Shown: positions 1-8,304, numbered from the stretch's first letter. The stretch: DNA of 64,000 nt from JAJFKX01 sp965230265 (GCA_965230265.1 OZ245999.1:248001-312000); one strand, 5' to 3'. Program-made: numbers and translations. Notes: generated from the sequence alone by a model not told the origin.

Positions 1-2
1 AC

Positions 3-269
3 AACATCATGACCATTGTTGAAGAAGCCACCGTGCCGATTCTCGTCGATGCCGGGGTAGGAACCGCTTCGGATGCCGCGGTTGCTATGGAGCTGGGCTG
101 CGATGGTGTATTGATGAATACGGCTATTGCCGGTGCCCGCGACCCTGTATCAATGGCACATGCCATGCGCCTGGCGATTCAAGCGGGCCGTTTGGCCCAT
201 CAAGCAGGGCGCATTCCCAGAAAGCGTTTTGCCAGCGCTTCTTCGCCGATTGATGGCCTTATTGACTAA
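3..269 (+). CDS. thiG: Thiazole synthase ThiG, C-terminal part (cut by window start)
   Basis: Only about the last 88 residues are present. ThiG condenses deoxyxylulose phosphate, dehydroglycine and the ThiS thiocarboxylate to make the thiazole phosphate of thiamine in the cytosol. Visible are the phosphate-gripping strand-loop PILVDAGVGTASDAA and the following GCDGVLMNTAIAGA segment, both typical of the end of the TIM barrel, then the short tail with GRIPRKRFASASSP. The frame is open to the window edge, so the ATG at position 9 is internal, not the start. The stop lies 9 bases before trmB, so the two genes are probably co-transcribed. Identification is by recalled family motifs and is secure. 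Confidence 0.93.
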   Translation, partial: NIMTIVEEATVPILVDAGVGTASDAAVAMELGCDGVLMNTAIAGARDPVSMAHAMRLAIQAGRLAHQAGRIPRKRFASASSPIDGLID

Positions 270-278
270 AACTGACCG

Positions 279-977
279 GTGTCATCTGAGGAGCCACAAC
301 GACGACGCATACTGCGCAGCTTTGTGCGTCGAGAAGGGCGTTTAACCACCGGCCAACAGCAGGCACTGCAACAGTTATTCCCAAAGTTTGGCGTGCCTGA
401 AGGTCATACTGGCATTGATTTACAGCAGTTGTTCGGCAATGACCACGACGTGATCCTGGAAATCGGTTTTGGTAATGGTGAATCATTAGCTAAAAACGCA
501 CTGGATAACCCTGACAACAATTATTTTGGTATCGAAGTGCATCGACCTGGTGTTGGGCATTTGCTGATGCGGGTCGATGATTTGCAGCTAAAAAATGTAC
601 GCGTATCCACTCAGGATGCGGTAGATGTCATTACCGATCGTCTGGCTGCCAATAGTCTTTCTGGTGTGCAGATTTTCTTTCCCGATCCTTGGCATAAAAA
701 GCGCCACAATAAACGACGTCTGGTACAGGCGCCATTTCTGGACTTGCTAGCGAGAGTGGTTAAACCAGGTGGTTGTCTACATTTGGCGACAGACTGGGAG
801 CCTTATGCACAACATATGCTGACAGTGACTGATCAGCATTCGGTATGGAGTAATCTTGCGGGTGATGGACAGTTTTCAGAACGCCCGGAGAGTCGACCGC
901 TGACAAAATTTGAGCGTCGCGGGCAACGACTGGGTCATGCAGTGTATGATTTGCTGCTGAGATGCGATAAAAAATAA
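279..977 (+). CDS. trmB: tRNA (guanine-N7-)-methyltransferase TrmB
   Basis: Predicted to methylate N7 of G46 in the variable loop of tRNAs, using S-adenosylmethionine, in the cytosol. The 232-residue length fits the family. The SAM-binding glycine motif EIGFGNG lies at residues 61-67 and the family signature FPDPWHKKRHNKRR at residues 134-147. The tail carries the usual TKFERRGQRLGH motif. The start is GTG at 279, nine bases after the thiG stop; no in-frame ATG precedes the conserved region. The arrangement thiG-trmB is common in gammaproteobacteria and supports the call. The transporter gene that follows starts 9 bases after the stop and may be co-transcribed, although it has no obvious functional link to tRNA modification. 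Confidence 0.95.
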   Translation: MSSEEPQRRRILRSFVRREGRLTTGQQQALQQLFPKFGVPEGHTGIDLQQLFGNDHDVILEIGFGNGESLAKNALDNPDNNYFGIEVHRPGVGHLLMRVDDLQLKNVRVSTQDAVDVITDRLAANSLSGVQIFFPDPWHKKRHNKRRLVQAPFLDLLARVVKPGGCLHLATDWEPYAQHMLTVTDQHSVWSNLAGDGQFSERPESRPLTKFERRGQRLGHAVYDLLLRCDKK

Positions 978-986
978 ATAAGAATT

Positions 987-2810
987 ATGGAATTAACCTC
1001 TGACATGCTCATGGTGCTCGGTGTGCTGATAATGGCCGCGACACTGTTTATTACCGAGCTGGTCAGGGTGGATGTCACTGCCATTTTGGTTTTGGTAATC
1101 CTGGGTTTGCTGGGGCTGGTGCCTTCAGGCCAGTTATTTGATGGCTTCTCATCCAATGCGGTGATTTCGGTCATTGCGGTGATGATTCTCGGTGCAGGGT
1201 TGGATCGTACCGGTGCAATGTCGGTGGTGGCAGCGACCATCGTCAAACTCGGGGGGCGAACTGAACGGCGCATTATGTCGATGATCAGCGGCAGTGTTGC
1301 GGTGATTTCCGGTTTTATGCAAAACGTCGGTGCTGCGGCGTTGTTTATTCCACTGGTCAGTCGGATCTCTGCACGCACCAGCATTCCGCAATCAAGATTA
1401 TTATTGCCAATGGGCTACTGCGCCATTTTGGGTGGCACTTTAACGCTGATTGGCTCTTCACCACTGATTTTGTTGAATGACTTAATCGCCAATGCCAACC
1501 GTTCATTGCCACCTGGGGCAAGTTCACTGCAAAGCTTCAGCCTGTTTGATGTAACACCGATTGGCATTGCATTAATTGTTACCGGTATTTTGTATTTTTT
1601 ACTGTTTGGCCGGTTTTTATTGCCGGTGGCAAAAAGCCTGAGCAGCGGAAATAAAAGACCCAAAACCTATTTTGCCGATGTGTATGGCATCCGTGGCGAT
1701 ATTTTTGAGTTGCTGGTCACTATGGATAGCCCGTTGGTAGGCATGAAGGTTGGCGATGCAGAAAAATTAATTGGCGCACCGTTGATTCTGGCCATCCGCA
1801 ATACTGAAGCGCCACGATTGGCACCGCCTTCGGAGGATATGATCTGGGTAGGTACGATTCTCGGCGTTATGGGTACCCGTGAACAGGTTGTGGAGTTTTG
1901 TGAAAAGCAGGAATGCCGATTGCAACCGCGCCTGCGTACTTTTGGGCATTTATTTAATCCTGCACTGGCCGGTATTACCGAGGTGGTGATACCACCGGCA
2001 TCACGGCTGATCGGCACCACCATCGGCGAAGCCAGGCTACGCAGTCGTTTTGGTATCAGTGTGCTTGCCGTGAATCGGCGCGGGGAAATTATTTCTGAAG
2101 AGTTGCGTAATGTCAGGCTGGAAGCCGGTGATTGCCTGGTCAGTCATTCAAGCTGGAAAGACCTGGCTAAGCTGGATAAGGATCGTGACTTTCTGGTGGC
2201 CTCTGATTTACCCAAAGATGAAGCTCGCCCACAGAAGGTATCTTTTGCATTGCTGTTTTTTGCGATATCACTGAGCCTGGTGCTGTTCACCGATATGCGT
2301 CTGTCACTGGCTCTGTTAGTGGGGGCGATCGGTATGGTACTGACCGGTGTCTTAAATATGGACGAGGCGTATTCAGCCGTTAGTTGGAAAACCGTATTTT
2401 TGCTAGCCTGTCTGATTCCGCTGGGCAATGCCATGGAATCAACAGCTACTGCGGCATGGATGGCAGAAAGTATGATCGCATTGCTGGGCGATGTGTCACC
2501 TTTGGTGCTGCAAATTACCCTGGCAGTACTCGCCACAGTATTTACCCTGGTCATGTCGAATGTCGGTGCAACGATTATCCTGGTGCCGCTGGCTATTAAC
2601 ATTGCCATCACCACCAACACCGACCCAACGGCCATGGCGCTGACGGTCGTACTGGCCACCTCCAACGCTTTCTTGCTTCCTACCCATCAGGTTAACGCTT
2701 TGACCATGGGGCCGGGGAATTACCGGGTCGCTGACTTTATGCGTGCCGGTATTGGTTTGAGTGTTTTATTTATCGTTGTTTTGGTGGCGATGGTGAATTG
2801 GATTTATTAA
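987..2810 (+). CDS. SLC13/DASS-type anion permease with two RCK_C (TrkA-C) domains
   Basis: An inner-membrane transporter of 607 residues, likely moving a dicarboxylate, sulfate or similar anion with sodium or protons; the substrate cannot be told from sequence. Hydrophobic segments fill about residues 1-205 and 410-607. The two inverted halves carry matching hairpin motifs, MQNVGAAAL at 111-119 and MSNVGATIILVPLA near 525. Between them, at about 215-400, lie two soluble stretches resembling RCK_C (TrkA-C) ligand-binding domains (DSPLVGMKVGDAEKL and PPASRLIGTTIGEARLRSRFG). This N-permease / double RCK_C / C-permease layout is known for the SLC13-like family. The gene follows trmB by 9 bases. 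The next gap marks a change to AT-richer DNA. Confidence 0.85.
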   Translation: MELTSDMLMVLGVLIMAATLFITELVRVDVTAILVLVILGLLGLVPSGQLFDGFSSNAVISVIAVMILGAGLDRTGAMSVVAATIVKLGGRTERRIMSMISGSVAVISGFMQNVGAAALFIPLVSRISARTSIPQSRLLLPMGYCAILGGTLTLIGSSPLILLNDLIANANRSLPPGASSLQSFSLFDVTPIGIALIVTGILYFLLFGRFLLPVAKSLSSGNKRPKTYFADVYGIRGDIFELLVTMDSPLVGMKVGDAEKLIGAPLILAIRNTEAPRLAPPSEDMIWVGTILGVMGTREQVVEFCEKQECRLQPRLRTFGHLFNPALAGITEVVIPPASRLIGTTIGEARLRSRFGISVLAVNRRGEIISEELRNVRLEAGDCLVSHSSWKDLAKLDKDRDFLVASDLPKDEARPQKVSFALLFFAISLSLVLFTDMRLSLALLVGAIGMVLTGVLNMDEAYSAVSWKTVFLLACLIPLGNAMESTATAAWMAESMIALLGDVSPLVLQITLAVLATVFTLVMSNVGATIILVPLAINIAITTNTDPTAMALTVVLATSNAFLLPTHQVNALTMGPGNYRVADFMRAGIGLSVLFIVVLVAMVNWIY

Positions 2811-2966
2811 AGTACTAAAGAGCTTATTATGCTCCAAATTATAAATGCGGATTAAAAATTATTTCTTAAAGTGATAATACATATTGTTGATAATATGACT
2901 TTTGTTATGCAAACATCAGCGTGAATTTTTTGACTAGCAGGGGGTTTTAATGGATAGTCAAGAATT

Positions 2967-2995
2967 TTGACTAAATCTGATTGATTAAATATAGT
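2967..2995 (+). promoter_or_regulatory. Strong sigma-70-type promoter of the 3.0-4.4 kb island
   Basis: TTGACT and TATAGT are separated by exactly 17 bases. Each hexamer matches five of six consensus positions. Transcription would begin near 3002, leaving a leader of about 14 bases to the ATG at 3016 or about 32 bases to the alternative GTG at 3034. It is the clearest promoter seen in the window and implies that the two genes downstream are expressed as a unit. Confidence 0.6.
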
Positions 2996-3015
2996 AAAAT
3001 TATGCTTATGTTTAA

Positions 3016-3957
3016 ATGGGATTGCTATTTCAAGTGAAGAAGCTATTGATAATGTTACTGTTAATAATGATAGTAACTGGCTATTTTTTAATAAAGGGCA
3101 CAAGCAGTACGGTACCTCAATATATAGCAAAGCAAGATATAACCGAGTCGGGAGCAATAAAGGATACTGACCAAATATCAGACGCAAAACGAACATCTAC
3201 TGTAACAGATAATAACCTTGAGTCAGGGAGCAGGGGTGCTCTATCTGAACAAGAGGTGACCGGTGAAATCGTGTCAAGTGAAACGTTTCAAATACCAGTT
3301 GATGCGCCCACTCAGGATGAACTAGAGGCACTGAATTATACGATTGAGCAATTTGGCCTTGAATATGCCAAGTTCGAGATTAAGCACAGGCTTTTCTTGT
3401 TTGAAAAATATCTTGATAAGGACGATCAAACACTCGAAGGATTGGCCTTGACCGGAGATATGGATGCAGCTATTCAGTTAGCTGAGCGCAGTAAACAGGC
3501 GAATGATGAACAACAGTTTTTATATTGGCATAGAGTCGCTATCGCCAATGGGGCAATTGGTCCTATTTTTGAACTGACAAGTCAATATAGAAGCGACCCA
3601 TTCAGTGAAAGAGCTATTCAGCGTCAAGAGATACATGGACTCGTTAGTCTGCAAATTCCACAGTCATTTGAGATATCATATGCGTGGGCAAGGGTTGGCG
3701 CAATGCGTGGTAGTTATGCAGCCGCTTTAATGGCGGCCGACTATGCAGATTCACTAAAGCCCGAAGAGGTAGGGCGTGGTGAAGTTTTCGCTCAACGTTT
3801 ATTCCAGGAATTAAGTGCTGATCGTATTGTTCGTTTGGGTACACCATTCGAGCTATTAGATCAATCACCGCAGGAAGCCTATTTGAATGTTATCTGTGGA
3901 TATTTCCAATCCCTTCCGTGTCAGGAAACTAAAACAGAAGGAACTAAAAGTGAGTAA
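3016..3957 (+). CDS. Exported or membrane-anchored protein of unknown function, helical, weakly Sel1/TPR-like
   Basis: I do not recognise this 313-residue protein. It begins with a basic residue pair and a hydrophobic helix (KKLLIMLLLIMIVTGYFLI), which is a signal anchor or uncleaved signal. A polar low-complexity stretch follows to about residue 95. From about 100 to 290 it is helical, with repeats of the type GDMDAAIQLAERSK and AWARVGAMRGSYAAALMAADYA, reminiscent of Sel1 or TPR repeats but too weak to assign. The start may be ATG 3016 or GTG 3034, since the second would place KKLL directly at the N-terminus; neither has a good ribosome site. The gene overlaps the next by 8 bases, so the two are translationally linked. 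The DNA is clearly more AT-rich than the flanks, which suggests transfer. Confidence 0.7.
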   Translation: MGLLFQVKKLLIMLLLIMIVTGYFLIKGTSSTVPQYIAKQDITESGAIKDTDQISDAKRTSTVTDNNLESGSRGALSEQEVTGEIVSSETFQIPVDAPTQDELEALNYTIEQFGLEYAKFEIKHRLFLFEKYLDKDDQTLEGLALTGDMDAAIQLAERSKQANDEQQFLYWHRVAIANGAIGPIFELTSQYRSDPFSERAIQRQEIHGLVSLQIPQSFEISYAWARVGAMRGSYAAALMAADYADSLKPEEVGRGEVFAQRLFQELSADRIVRLGTPFELLDQSPQEAYLNVICGYFQSLPCQETKTEGTKSE

Positions 3958-4441
3958 AAAAAAGTTTTTAACGATAGCTTTGTTGTTGATTAGTGCCGGG
4001 GTTTTTGCCCGGTTTTGGGGTGCGTTTGATTGTGATGCGTGCGGCAATACTACCGCGCCAAGGGGTGAGCAAACCTTTATGGAGCTGAATGATTTACGCG
4101 GGCAATTTGGGTCTATGGCGATGAGAGCTAATGACACCATCAGAATCAACGGTGGTGATGGTTCCAGTGCGCTCTATCAGTTACGTCTGCCGTTTCAGAG
4201 TACACCTTGGCAATGTGTTACAGGCTGTGGTCCTGGTGATGAAATTGCAAACTTCATCCCACCTGTAGGTGGTAGTTCAGGTGGTAATGGCGGTGGTAAC
4301 GGCGGCGATGGCTCTGGTAGCGGTAGTGGCGGCACTGGCGGTGGCTCGATCCCAGGCGGTGGTGGCGGTGGTGGTGGTTGCACCTCGACCACGACAACGT
4401 GTGATGATAACGGTTGCACGACAACTTGTTTCGTACATTGA
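3950..4441 (+). CDS. Secreted eight-cysteine protein with polyglycine hinge and Thr/Cys-rich tail, unknown function
   Basis: I do not recognise the family. The start is taken as GTG 3950, not the upstream ATG 3887, because AAGGA sits seven bases before it and the product then begins with a classic signal peptide (VSKKKFLTIALLLISAGVFA). The 163-residue product has C28 and C31, then C89 and C93 (QCVTGC), a glycine/serine hinge at residues 107-143 ending in eight consecutive glycines, and a 20-residue tail with C144, C151, C156 and C160 among many threonines. Eight cysteines could form four disulfides after export. The gene overlaps its upstream neighbour by 8 bases, so the two probably work together, for example as an exported structure and a helper. 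That is inference only. Residues 1-106 match nothing I know. Confidence 0.72.
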   Translation: MSKKKFLTIALLLISAGVFARFWGAFDCDACGNTTAPRGEQTFMELNDLRGQFGSMAMRANDTIRINGGDGSSALYQLRLPFQSTPWQCVTGCGPGDEIANFIPPVGGSSGGNGGGNGGDGSGSGSGGTGGGSIPGGGGGGGGCTSTTTTCDDNGCTTTCFVH

Positions 4442-4572
4442 CCTAAGGTAATAAACTCGGATAAGCCTGAATTGTTTCGAGGTTTGTACCAAAATCACTC
4501 AAGGCTTAATTGGTAATCAGACTGTCGACAAAGTCCCTGCTTCATGTGGGGGTTTTCTATAATTATTAGGGT

Positions 4573-4764
4573 ATGTTAAAAGATCGAAGCCCCGTCCAAT
4601 TCTCTCTGGAATTTGTCACACTCAACGATTTGGTGCCTGAAGAACACTTGGTACGCAAAATCGAATCGACGATTGATTTGAGTTTCATCCATAACAGGAA
4701 TGGACAGGCAATAAAAGAATCAGATGTTGTATTGCCTCAAAACGTATTGGCAATCACAAGGTGA
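4573..4764 (+). pseudogene. Transposase remnant, N-terminal piece, IS1182-like
   Basis: The 63-residue frame reads like the start of an IS1182-family transposase: a stretch of the type LNDLVPEEHLVRKIESTIDL followed by SFI is the conserved opening of that family, whose full proteins are roughly 450-550 residues. After about residue 43 the similarity fades and the frame stops, so the gene is truncated. A sequence just upstream (CTGTCGACAAAGTCCC, about 4523-4538) could be a terminal inverted repeat, but no matching end was found before 5063. The remnant sits directly after the two unknown exported genes and supports past mobile-element activity here. Confidence 0.6.
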
Positions 4765-4891
4765 TGATTTGTCAAAAAATAGGTATTAGTGGCATTTTAT
4801 GTGAGTATCTAGTGTTTTTTTGTTCTCCATCGTTTATCTCTACCCATACAACGCGCAGTCAGTTAATAGTATGGTTATGGAAATGAGAATT

Positions 4892-5056
4892 ATGGCAAAG
4901 GTAACTATAAACAGGCAACAGAATCGCACTATAAAACTGTCCAGTAGATTGGAGTAGGAAACTAGCGAGTTGGATCGCCATTTGCAGCTAACCCAAACCA
5001 GGCAGCGTATTCTGAGTTCTGATATGGCAACCTCAGAAACAACAAATGAAACATAA
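4892..5056 (+). pseudogene. Degenerate reading frame, possible further transposase debris
   Basis: A 55-codon frame beginning MAKVTINRQQNR is interrupted by one in-frame TAG at 4955-4957 and then continues with a hydrophilic helical stretch (ELDRHLQLTQTRQRILSSD) to a TAA. The Arg/Gln-rich helix would suit the linker of the same decayed transposase, but there is no conserved motif to prove this. It may equally be random. The surrounding gene-free stretch 4765-5063 shows nothing else recognisable. Confidence 0.2.
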
Positions 5057-5063
5057 CTGATAA

Positions 5064-6059
5064 TCAGCGTATATGGTGCAACCAGCCTTCTGGTGCATCG
5101 CCATTACCCGATTGAATAGCAGACAATGCAGCACGTAAACGTTGGGTATGCTGGCCAACGCTACCATCGCCAACCTGATAGACTTTGCCGTTGTGCACTA
5201 ATTCGCCCACCGAAGTTAATACTGCTGCCGTACCGGATAAGGCACACTCGGCGTTTGCAGCTGAATCCAATAATTCGGATGCTGTGAAATTGCGTTCTTC
5301 GACTTTATAACCCAAGCTGTGACCCAGGTGCAGTAATGAATCGCGTGTAACGCCGGGCAGGATACTGCCATCCAGTGGTTTGGTGATCAGTGTGTTGTCC
5401 TTGATCAAGAAAAAGTTTGCAGCGCCTGTTTCCTGCACATCCCCGTTCGGACAAAACAACACCTGGTCACATTGATACTCATCACGTGCTTTACTGATAA
5501 AGCGCAGAGCGGCAGCATAGTTACCGCCGGTTTTAACCTGGCCGAAGCCGGGTGTGGTGCGCATGTTTTTATCATCAACCAGCAGACGCAAGGTTTTTTC
5601 TCCACCACTGAAGTAGTCGCCAACGGGTGAGGCCAGTACATATAACATTGCTTCTCCCGAAGCTTTACCAGCGCTGCCGATATTTTCATCAAGTCCTATC
5701 AAGGTCGGTCGAAGATACAGCGTACTGGGAAACTCGGGAACCAGGTGCAATTGTTCGCGAACCACTGAGACAAACATTTCTTGTAGAAACCCAGTATCTG
5801 CAACGGGTAAGTGCAATTGCCGGGCACTGTTTTGCAAACGCTTGATATGCATATCCAGACGGAAAATATGTACGCCACCATCATTGCGTCGATAGGCTTT
5901 TAAACCTTCAAAGCAGCTACTGGAATAGTGCAGGACATGACTGGCTGGGTGTAATGCCAGTGACTCAGATGACTGCAACGCAGGTGTTGACCATTGGCCG
6001 TGCTGATAATGGCTAATGCTGATTTGTGGCGCGAATTGAGATCCGAAAGGCGTGCTCAT
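5064..6059 (-). CDS. ilvE: Branched-chain amino acid aminotransferase (class IV PLP fold, group II)
   Basis: Predicted to transfer the amino group between glutamate and the keto acids of leucine, isoleucine and valine, in the cytosol. The 331-residue protein shows the BCAT markers in order: SSSCFEGLKAYRR near 46-58, FRLDMHIKRLQNSA at 66-79, YLRPTLIG near 115-122, the pyridoxal-phosphate lysine K176 in GFGQVKTGGNYAAALR, and QETGAANFF at 209-217. The length and the motif spacing fit the eukaryote/Bacillus-like BCAT group and not E. coli IlvE. The start ATG at 6059 lies 51 bases after the Rieske gene on the same strand, so it may be the last gene of the nhaB operon. Function is well supported, substrate range less so. 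Confidence 0.9.
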   Translation of the reverse strand: MSTPFGSQFAPQISISHYQHGQWSTPALQSSESLALHPASHVLHYSSSCFEGLKAYRRNDGGVHIFRLDMHIKRLQNSARQLHLPVADTGFLQEMFVSVVREQLHLVPEFPSTLYLRPTLIGLDENIGSAGKASGEAMLYVLASPVGDYFSGGEKTLRLLVDDKNMRTTPGFGQVKTGGNYAAALRFISKARDEYQCDQVLFCPNGDVQETGAANFFLIKDNTLITKPLDGSILPGVTRDSLLHLGHSLGYKVEERNFTASELLDSAANAECALSGTAAVLTSVGELVHNGKVYQVGDGSVGQHTQRLRAALSAIQSGNGDAPEGWLHHIR

Positions 6060-6110
6060 GATTGATTCCAGTTTATTTGTTGGCTACAAGCCAGGTGTTT
6101 AATCGTAAAT

Positions 6111-6449
6111 TTAGAAGGCTTCGGGTGCAGTTAGCTGGATATAACCTTCCTGGTTGATCGTCACAGGTACTGCTCTTAAGCTGGCGCCTTTGCAAGGACC
6201 GCCAACACATTCTCCCGATTGCATATCGAAGGTGGCGCCATGTGAGGCACACATCAAGTGGCCATCAGGCGTTTTTAGAAATTTATTGGGTGCATAGTTG
6301 AGTGGGCGCCCCTGGTGAGGACAGATATTCAGCCAGGCATAGACTTGTGCACCGCTATTGATCAGAATGACCTCAGCGGGTAATTGTTCATCGGCATAAG
6401 CAGTAGGGTGTCCGATGGGTAAATCATCAACTTTGGGTGTATTGCTCAC
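6111..6449 (-). CDS. Small Rieske [2Fe-2S] protein
   Basis: A 112-residue stand-alone Rieske domain. The cluster ligands are visible as C43-x-H45 (CPHQGRPLNY) and C67-x2-H70 (CASHGATF), followed by the usual glycine-rich CVGGPCKG loop, so an iron-sulfur cluster is expected. There is no signal peptide, membrane helix or oxygenase domain, so it resembles the ferredoxin-like Rieske proteins that serve as cytosolic electron carriers. Its redox partner is unknown; no oxygenase or reductase gene is nearby. The start overlaps the stop of the upstream 115-residue gene by four bases, which indicates translational coupling with that gene and with nhaB. Confidence 0.88.
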   Translation of the reverse strand: MSNTPKVDDLPIGHPTAYADEQLPAEVILINSGAQVYAWLNICPHQGRPLNYAPNKFLKTPDGHLMCASHGATFDMQSGECVGGPCKGASLRAVPVTINQEGYIQLTAPEAF

Positions 6450-6793
6450 TTTTTCTGATCTGCTTTGGGTGAGCTTTGGGTATCCAGGCGTTGTTTGGTC
6501 TGATCGACCATGTCGTCAAAATCTGGTGGGGCCTGGTCTTTGTAGGCATCGAATAAATCAATCCAGTGATCGGTTGCTCTGCCCCAGTTCAGTACTTCGC
6601 TATACCAGCGCCATGGGTCTTCGCGGCGCAGAAAAAAACCAGCCAATCCAGCTGTGATTGATACAGGGATTAGCACCGCATCGCGTAAACCATCTAAAAT
6701 CAGTTTGAGCTGAAACACAATCAGATGGCTAAGCATTTCCCAGCGGCTATCCTCCTGGTGCTTATTAAAATCGCTGTCTTTGGGCTGTGACAT
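6446..6793 (-). CDS. Small conserved-looking protein of unknown function between nhaB and the Rieske gene
   Basis: A 115-residue protein I do not recognise. It has a polar N-terminus, a long amphipathic or weakly hydrophobic central stretch (about residues 20-55, with LIVFQLKLILDGLRDAVLIP and SITAGLAGFFLRR), an aromatic segment (DPWRWYSEVLNWGRATDHWIDLF) and a charged tail. It may lie at the inner membrane face, but a full transmembrane helix is not certain. Its start is two bases after the nhaB stop and its own stop overlaps the Rieske start by four bases, so it is certainly expressed with both. A link to antiporter regulation or to the Rieske protein is only suggested by position. Confidence 0.75.
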   Translation of the reverse strand: MSQPKDSDFNKHQEDSRWEMLSHLIVFQLKLILDGLRDAVLIPVSITAGLAGFFLRREDPWRWYSEVLNWGRATDHWIDLFDAYKDQAPPDFDDMVDQTKQRLDTQSSPKADQKK

Positions 6794-6795
6794 GG

Positions 6796-8304
6796 TTAAA
6801 CAAATGAGGTCATGTAAACAGTGGCTAGCAAACCGACGATACTCATAACAATGGTATACGGCAGTGCCAGAATGACCATTTTGACATAAGACAAGCGAAT
6901 CAACGGTGCCAGTGCTGAGGTCAGTAGGAACAAAAATGCAGCCTGGCCGTTAGGGGTGGCAACACTGGGGATATTGGTGCCGGTATTAACCGCCACAGCC
7001 AGTGCATCAAAATGCTCACGAGTGATATTGCCAGCATCCAATGCGGCTTTGATTTCGTTAATGTAAACCGTGGCCACAAAAACGTTGTCACTGATCATCG
7101 ACAATATGCCATTGGCAAGATAAAACACCGGCGCCTGGGAGTCTGTTGGCAGGCTGAAAACATAATCGATAATCGGCTTGAACAGATGCTGGTCATGGAT
7201 CACGCCAACAATCGCAAAAAACACCACCAATAACGCTGTGAAAGGCAGCGCTTCTTCAAAAGCATGTCCTAAGCGGTGCTCTTGAATAATGCCAGTAAAT
7301 GCAGTGGCCAAAACAATAACGGCAAGTCCGATAACGCCAACGGCGGCCCAATGAAATGCCAGGGCAACCACTAAGAACAAGGCAACCAAAGCCTGAACGA
7401 TTAGAGATGCCTTGTCATCTAGGGTACGCTTTTCTGCTTCAAGACGATCGTATTCTTCCAGAATACGTCGTGCTGCTTCGGGGATTTGTTCCCCGTAACC
7501 AAATAGTTTTAGCTTTTCAACAGCCACGCAGGTCAGCAAACCTGCGACCAATACTGGCATGGTGATGTGCGCCATGCGCATAAAGAACTCGGTAAACTCC
7601 CAACCGGCAACGGTGGCAATCAGCAGGTTTTGCGGCTCACCGACCAGGGTGGTTACGCCACCGAGCGCTGTTCCAACGGCTGCATGCATCATCAGGTTGC
7701 GCAAAAAAGCGCGAAACTGTTCCAGGTCTTCTTTGGTTTCGTTGCCAATGCCGGTGTCATCAGCATGATCATGATCACTGTCAAAACCTTTGCCAGAGGA
7801 GACTTTGTGATAGACAGCATAAAAGCCCGAAGCCACAGCAATCACCACAGCGGTAACGGTTAAGGCATCCAAAAATGCAGATAAGAAAGCGGCAACAAAA
7901 CAAAACAGTAACGACAACAATGTTTTGGAACGGATGCCCAGCAGTATTTTGGTGAAAACATACAGCAGCATATTCTTCAGAAAGAAGATACCGGCCACCA
8001 TAAAGATCAGCAGCAGAATAACCTCAAAGTTGTGCTCGGCTTCGGTAAACACCGTATCAGCACTGGTCATGCCTATCAGTACGGCTTCTATGGCGAGTAA
8101 TCCGCCGGGTTGCAGCGGGTAGCACTTGAGCGCCATTGCCAGACAGAAAATAAACTCCAGCACCAATACCCAGCCGGCCAAGAAATGATCGACTTGCCAG
8201 AGGATCGGGTTAATCACCAAGAACGCGATGATGGTCAGCTTGTACCAGCTGGCTGCATTGCCCAGGAAGTTATTGACGAAAGCGTTGGCGACGGTTCTGC
8301 TCAT
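6796..8304 (-). CDS. nhaB: Na+/H+ antiporter NhaB
   Basis: An inner-membrane protein exchanging sodium for protons. The 502-residue product aligns by eye with E. coli NhaB through its length: FLGNAASWYKLTIIAFLVINP, FIFCLAMALKCYPLQPGGL, LAIEAVLIGMTSADTVF, LLSLLFCFVAAFLSAFLDALT and AVNTGTNIPSVATPNGQ are close to the family's fixed segments. The hydrophilic, Asp/His-rich loop near residues 180-200 (SDHDHADD) is a normal variable region. I chose ATG 8304 over the longer frame because the preceding 12 residues are not conserved and a GGAT sequence sits upstream. It heads a probable minus-strand operon with the 115-residue protein, the Rieske protein and ilvE, and is divergent from metK. Confidence 0.95.
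   Translation of the reverse strand: MSRTVANAFVNNFLGNAASWYKLTIIAFLVINPILWQVDHFLAGWVLVLEFIFCLAMALKCYPLQPGGLLAIEAVLIGMTSADTVFTEAEHNFEVILLLIFMVAGIFFLKNMLLYVFTKILLGIRSKTLLSLLFCFVAAFLSAFLDALTVTAVVIAVASGFYAVYHKVSSGKGFDSDHDHADDTGIGNETKEDLEQFRAFLRNLMMHAAVGTALGGVTTLVGEPQNLLIATVAGWEFTEFFMRMAHITMPVLVAGLLTCVAVEKLKLFGYGEQIPEAARRILEEYDRLEAEKRTLDDKASLIVQALVALFLVVALAFHWAAVGVIGLAVIVLATAFTGIIQEHRLGHAFEEALPFTALLVVFFAIVGVIHDQHLFKPIIDYVFSLPTDSQAPVFYLANGILSMISDNVFVATVYINEIKAALDAGNITREHFDALAVAVNTGTNIPSVATPNGQAAFLFLLTSALAPLIRLSYVKMVILALPYTIVMSIVGLLATVYMTSFV

Noticed and set aside
2852..3196. 114-codon minus-strand frame over the island start
   Set aside because: It overlaps the strong promoter and the first island gene and lacks any family motif or ribosome site.
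4195..4498. Minus-strand and second-frame polyproline or polyvaline products over the glycine hinge
   Set aside because: Products of the repeated GGTGGT codons in other frames; low complexity without start signals.
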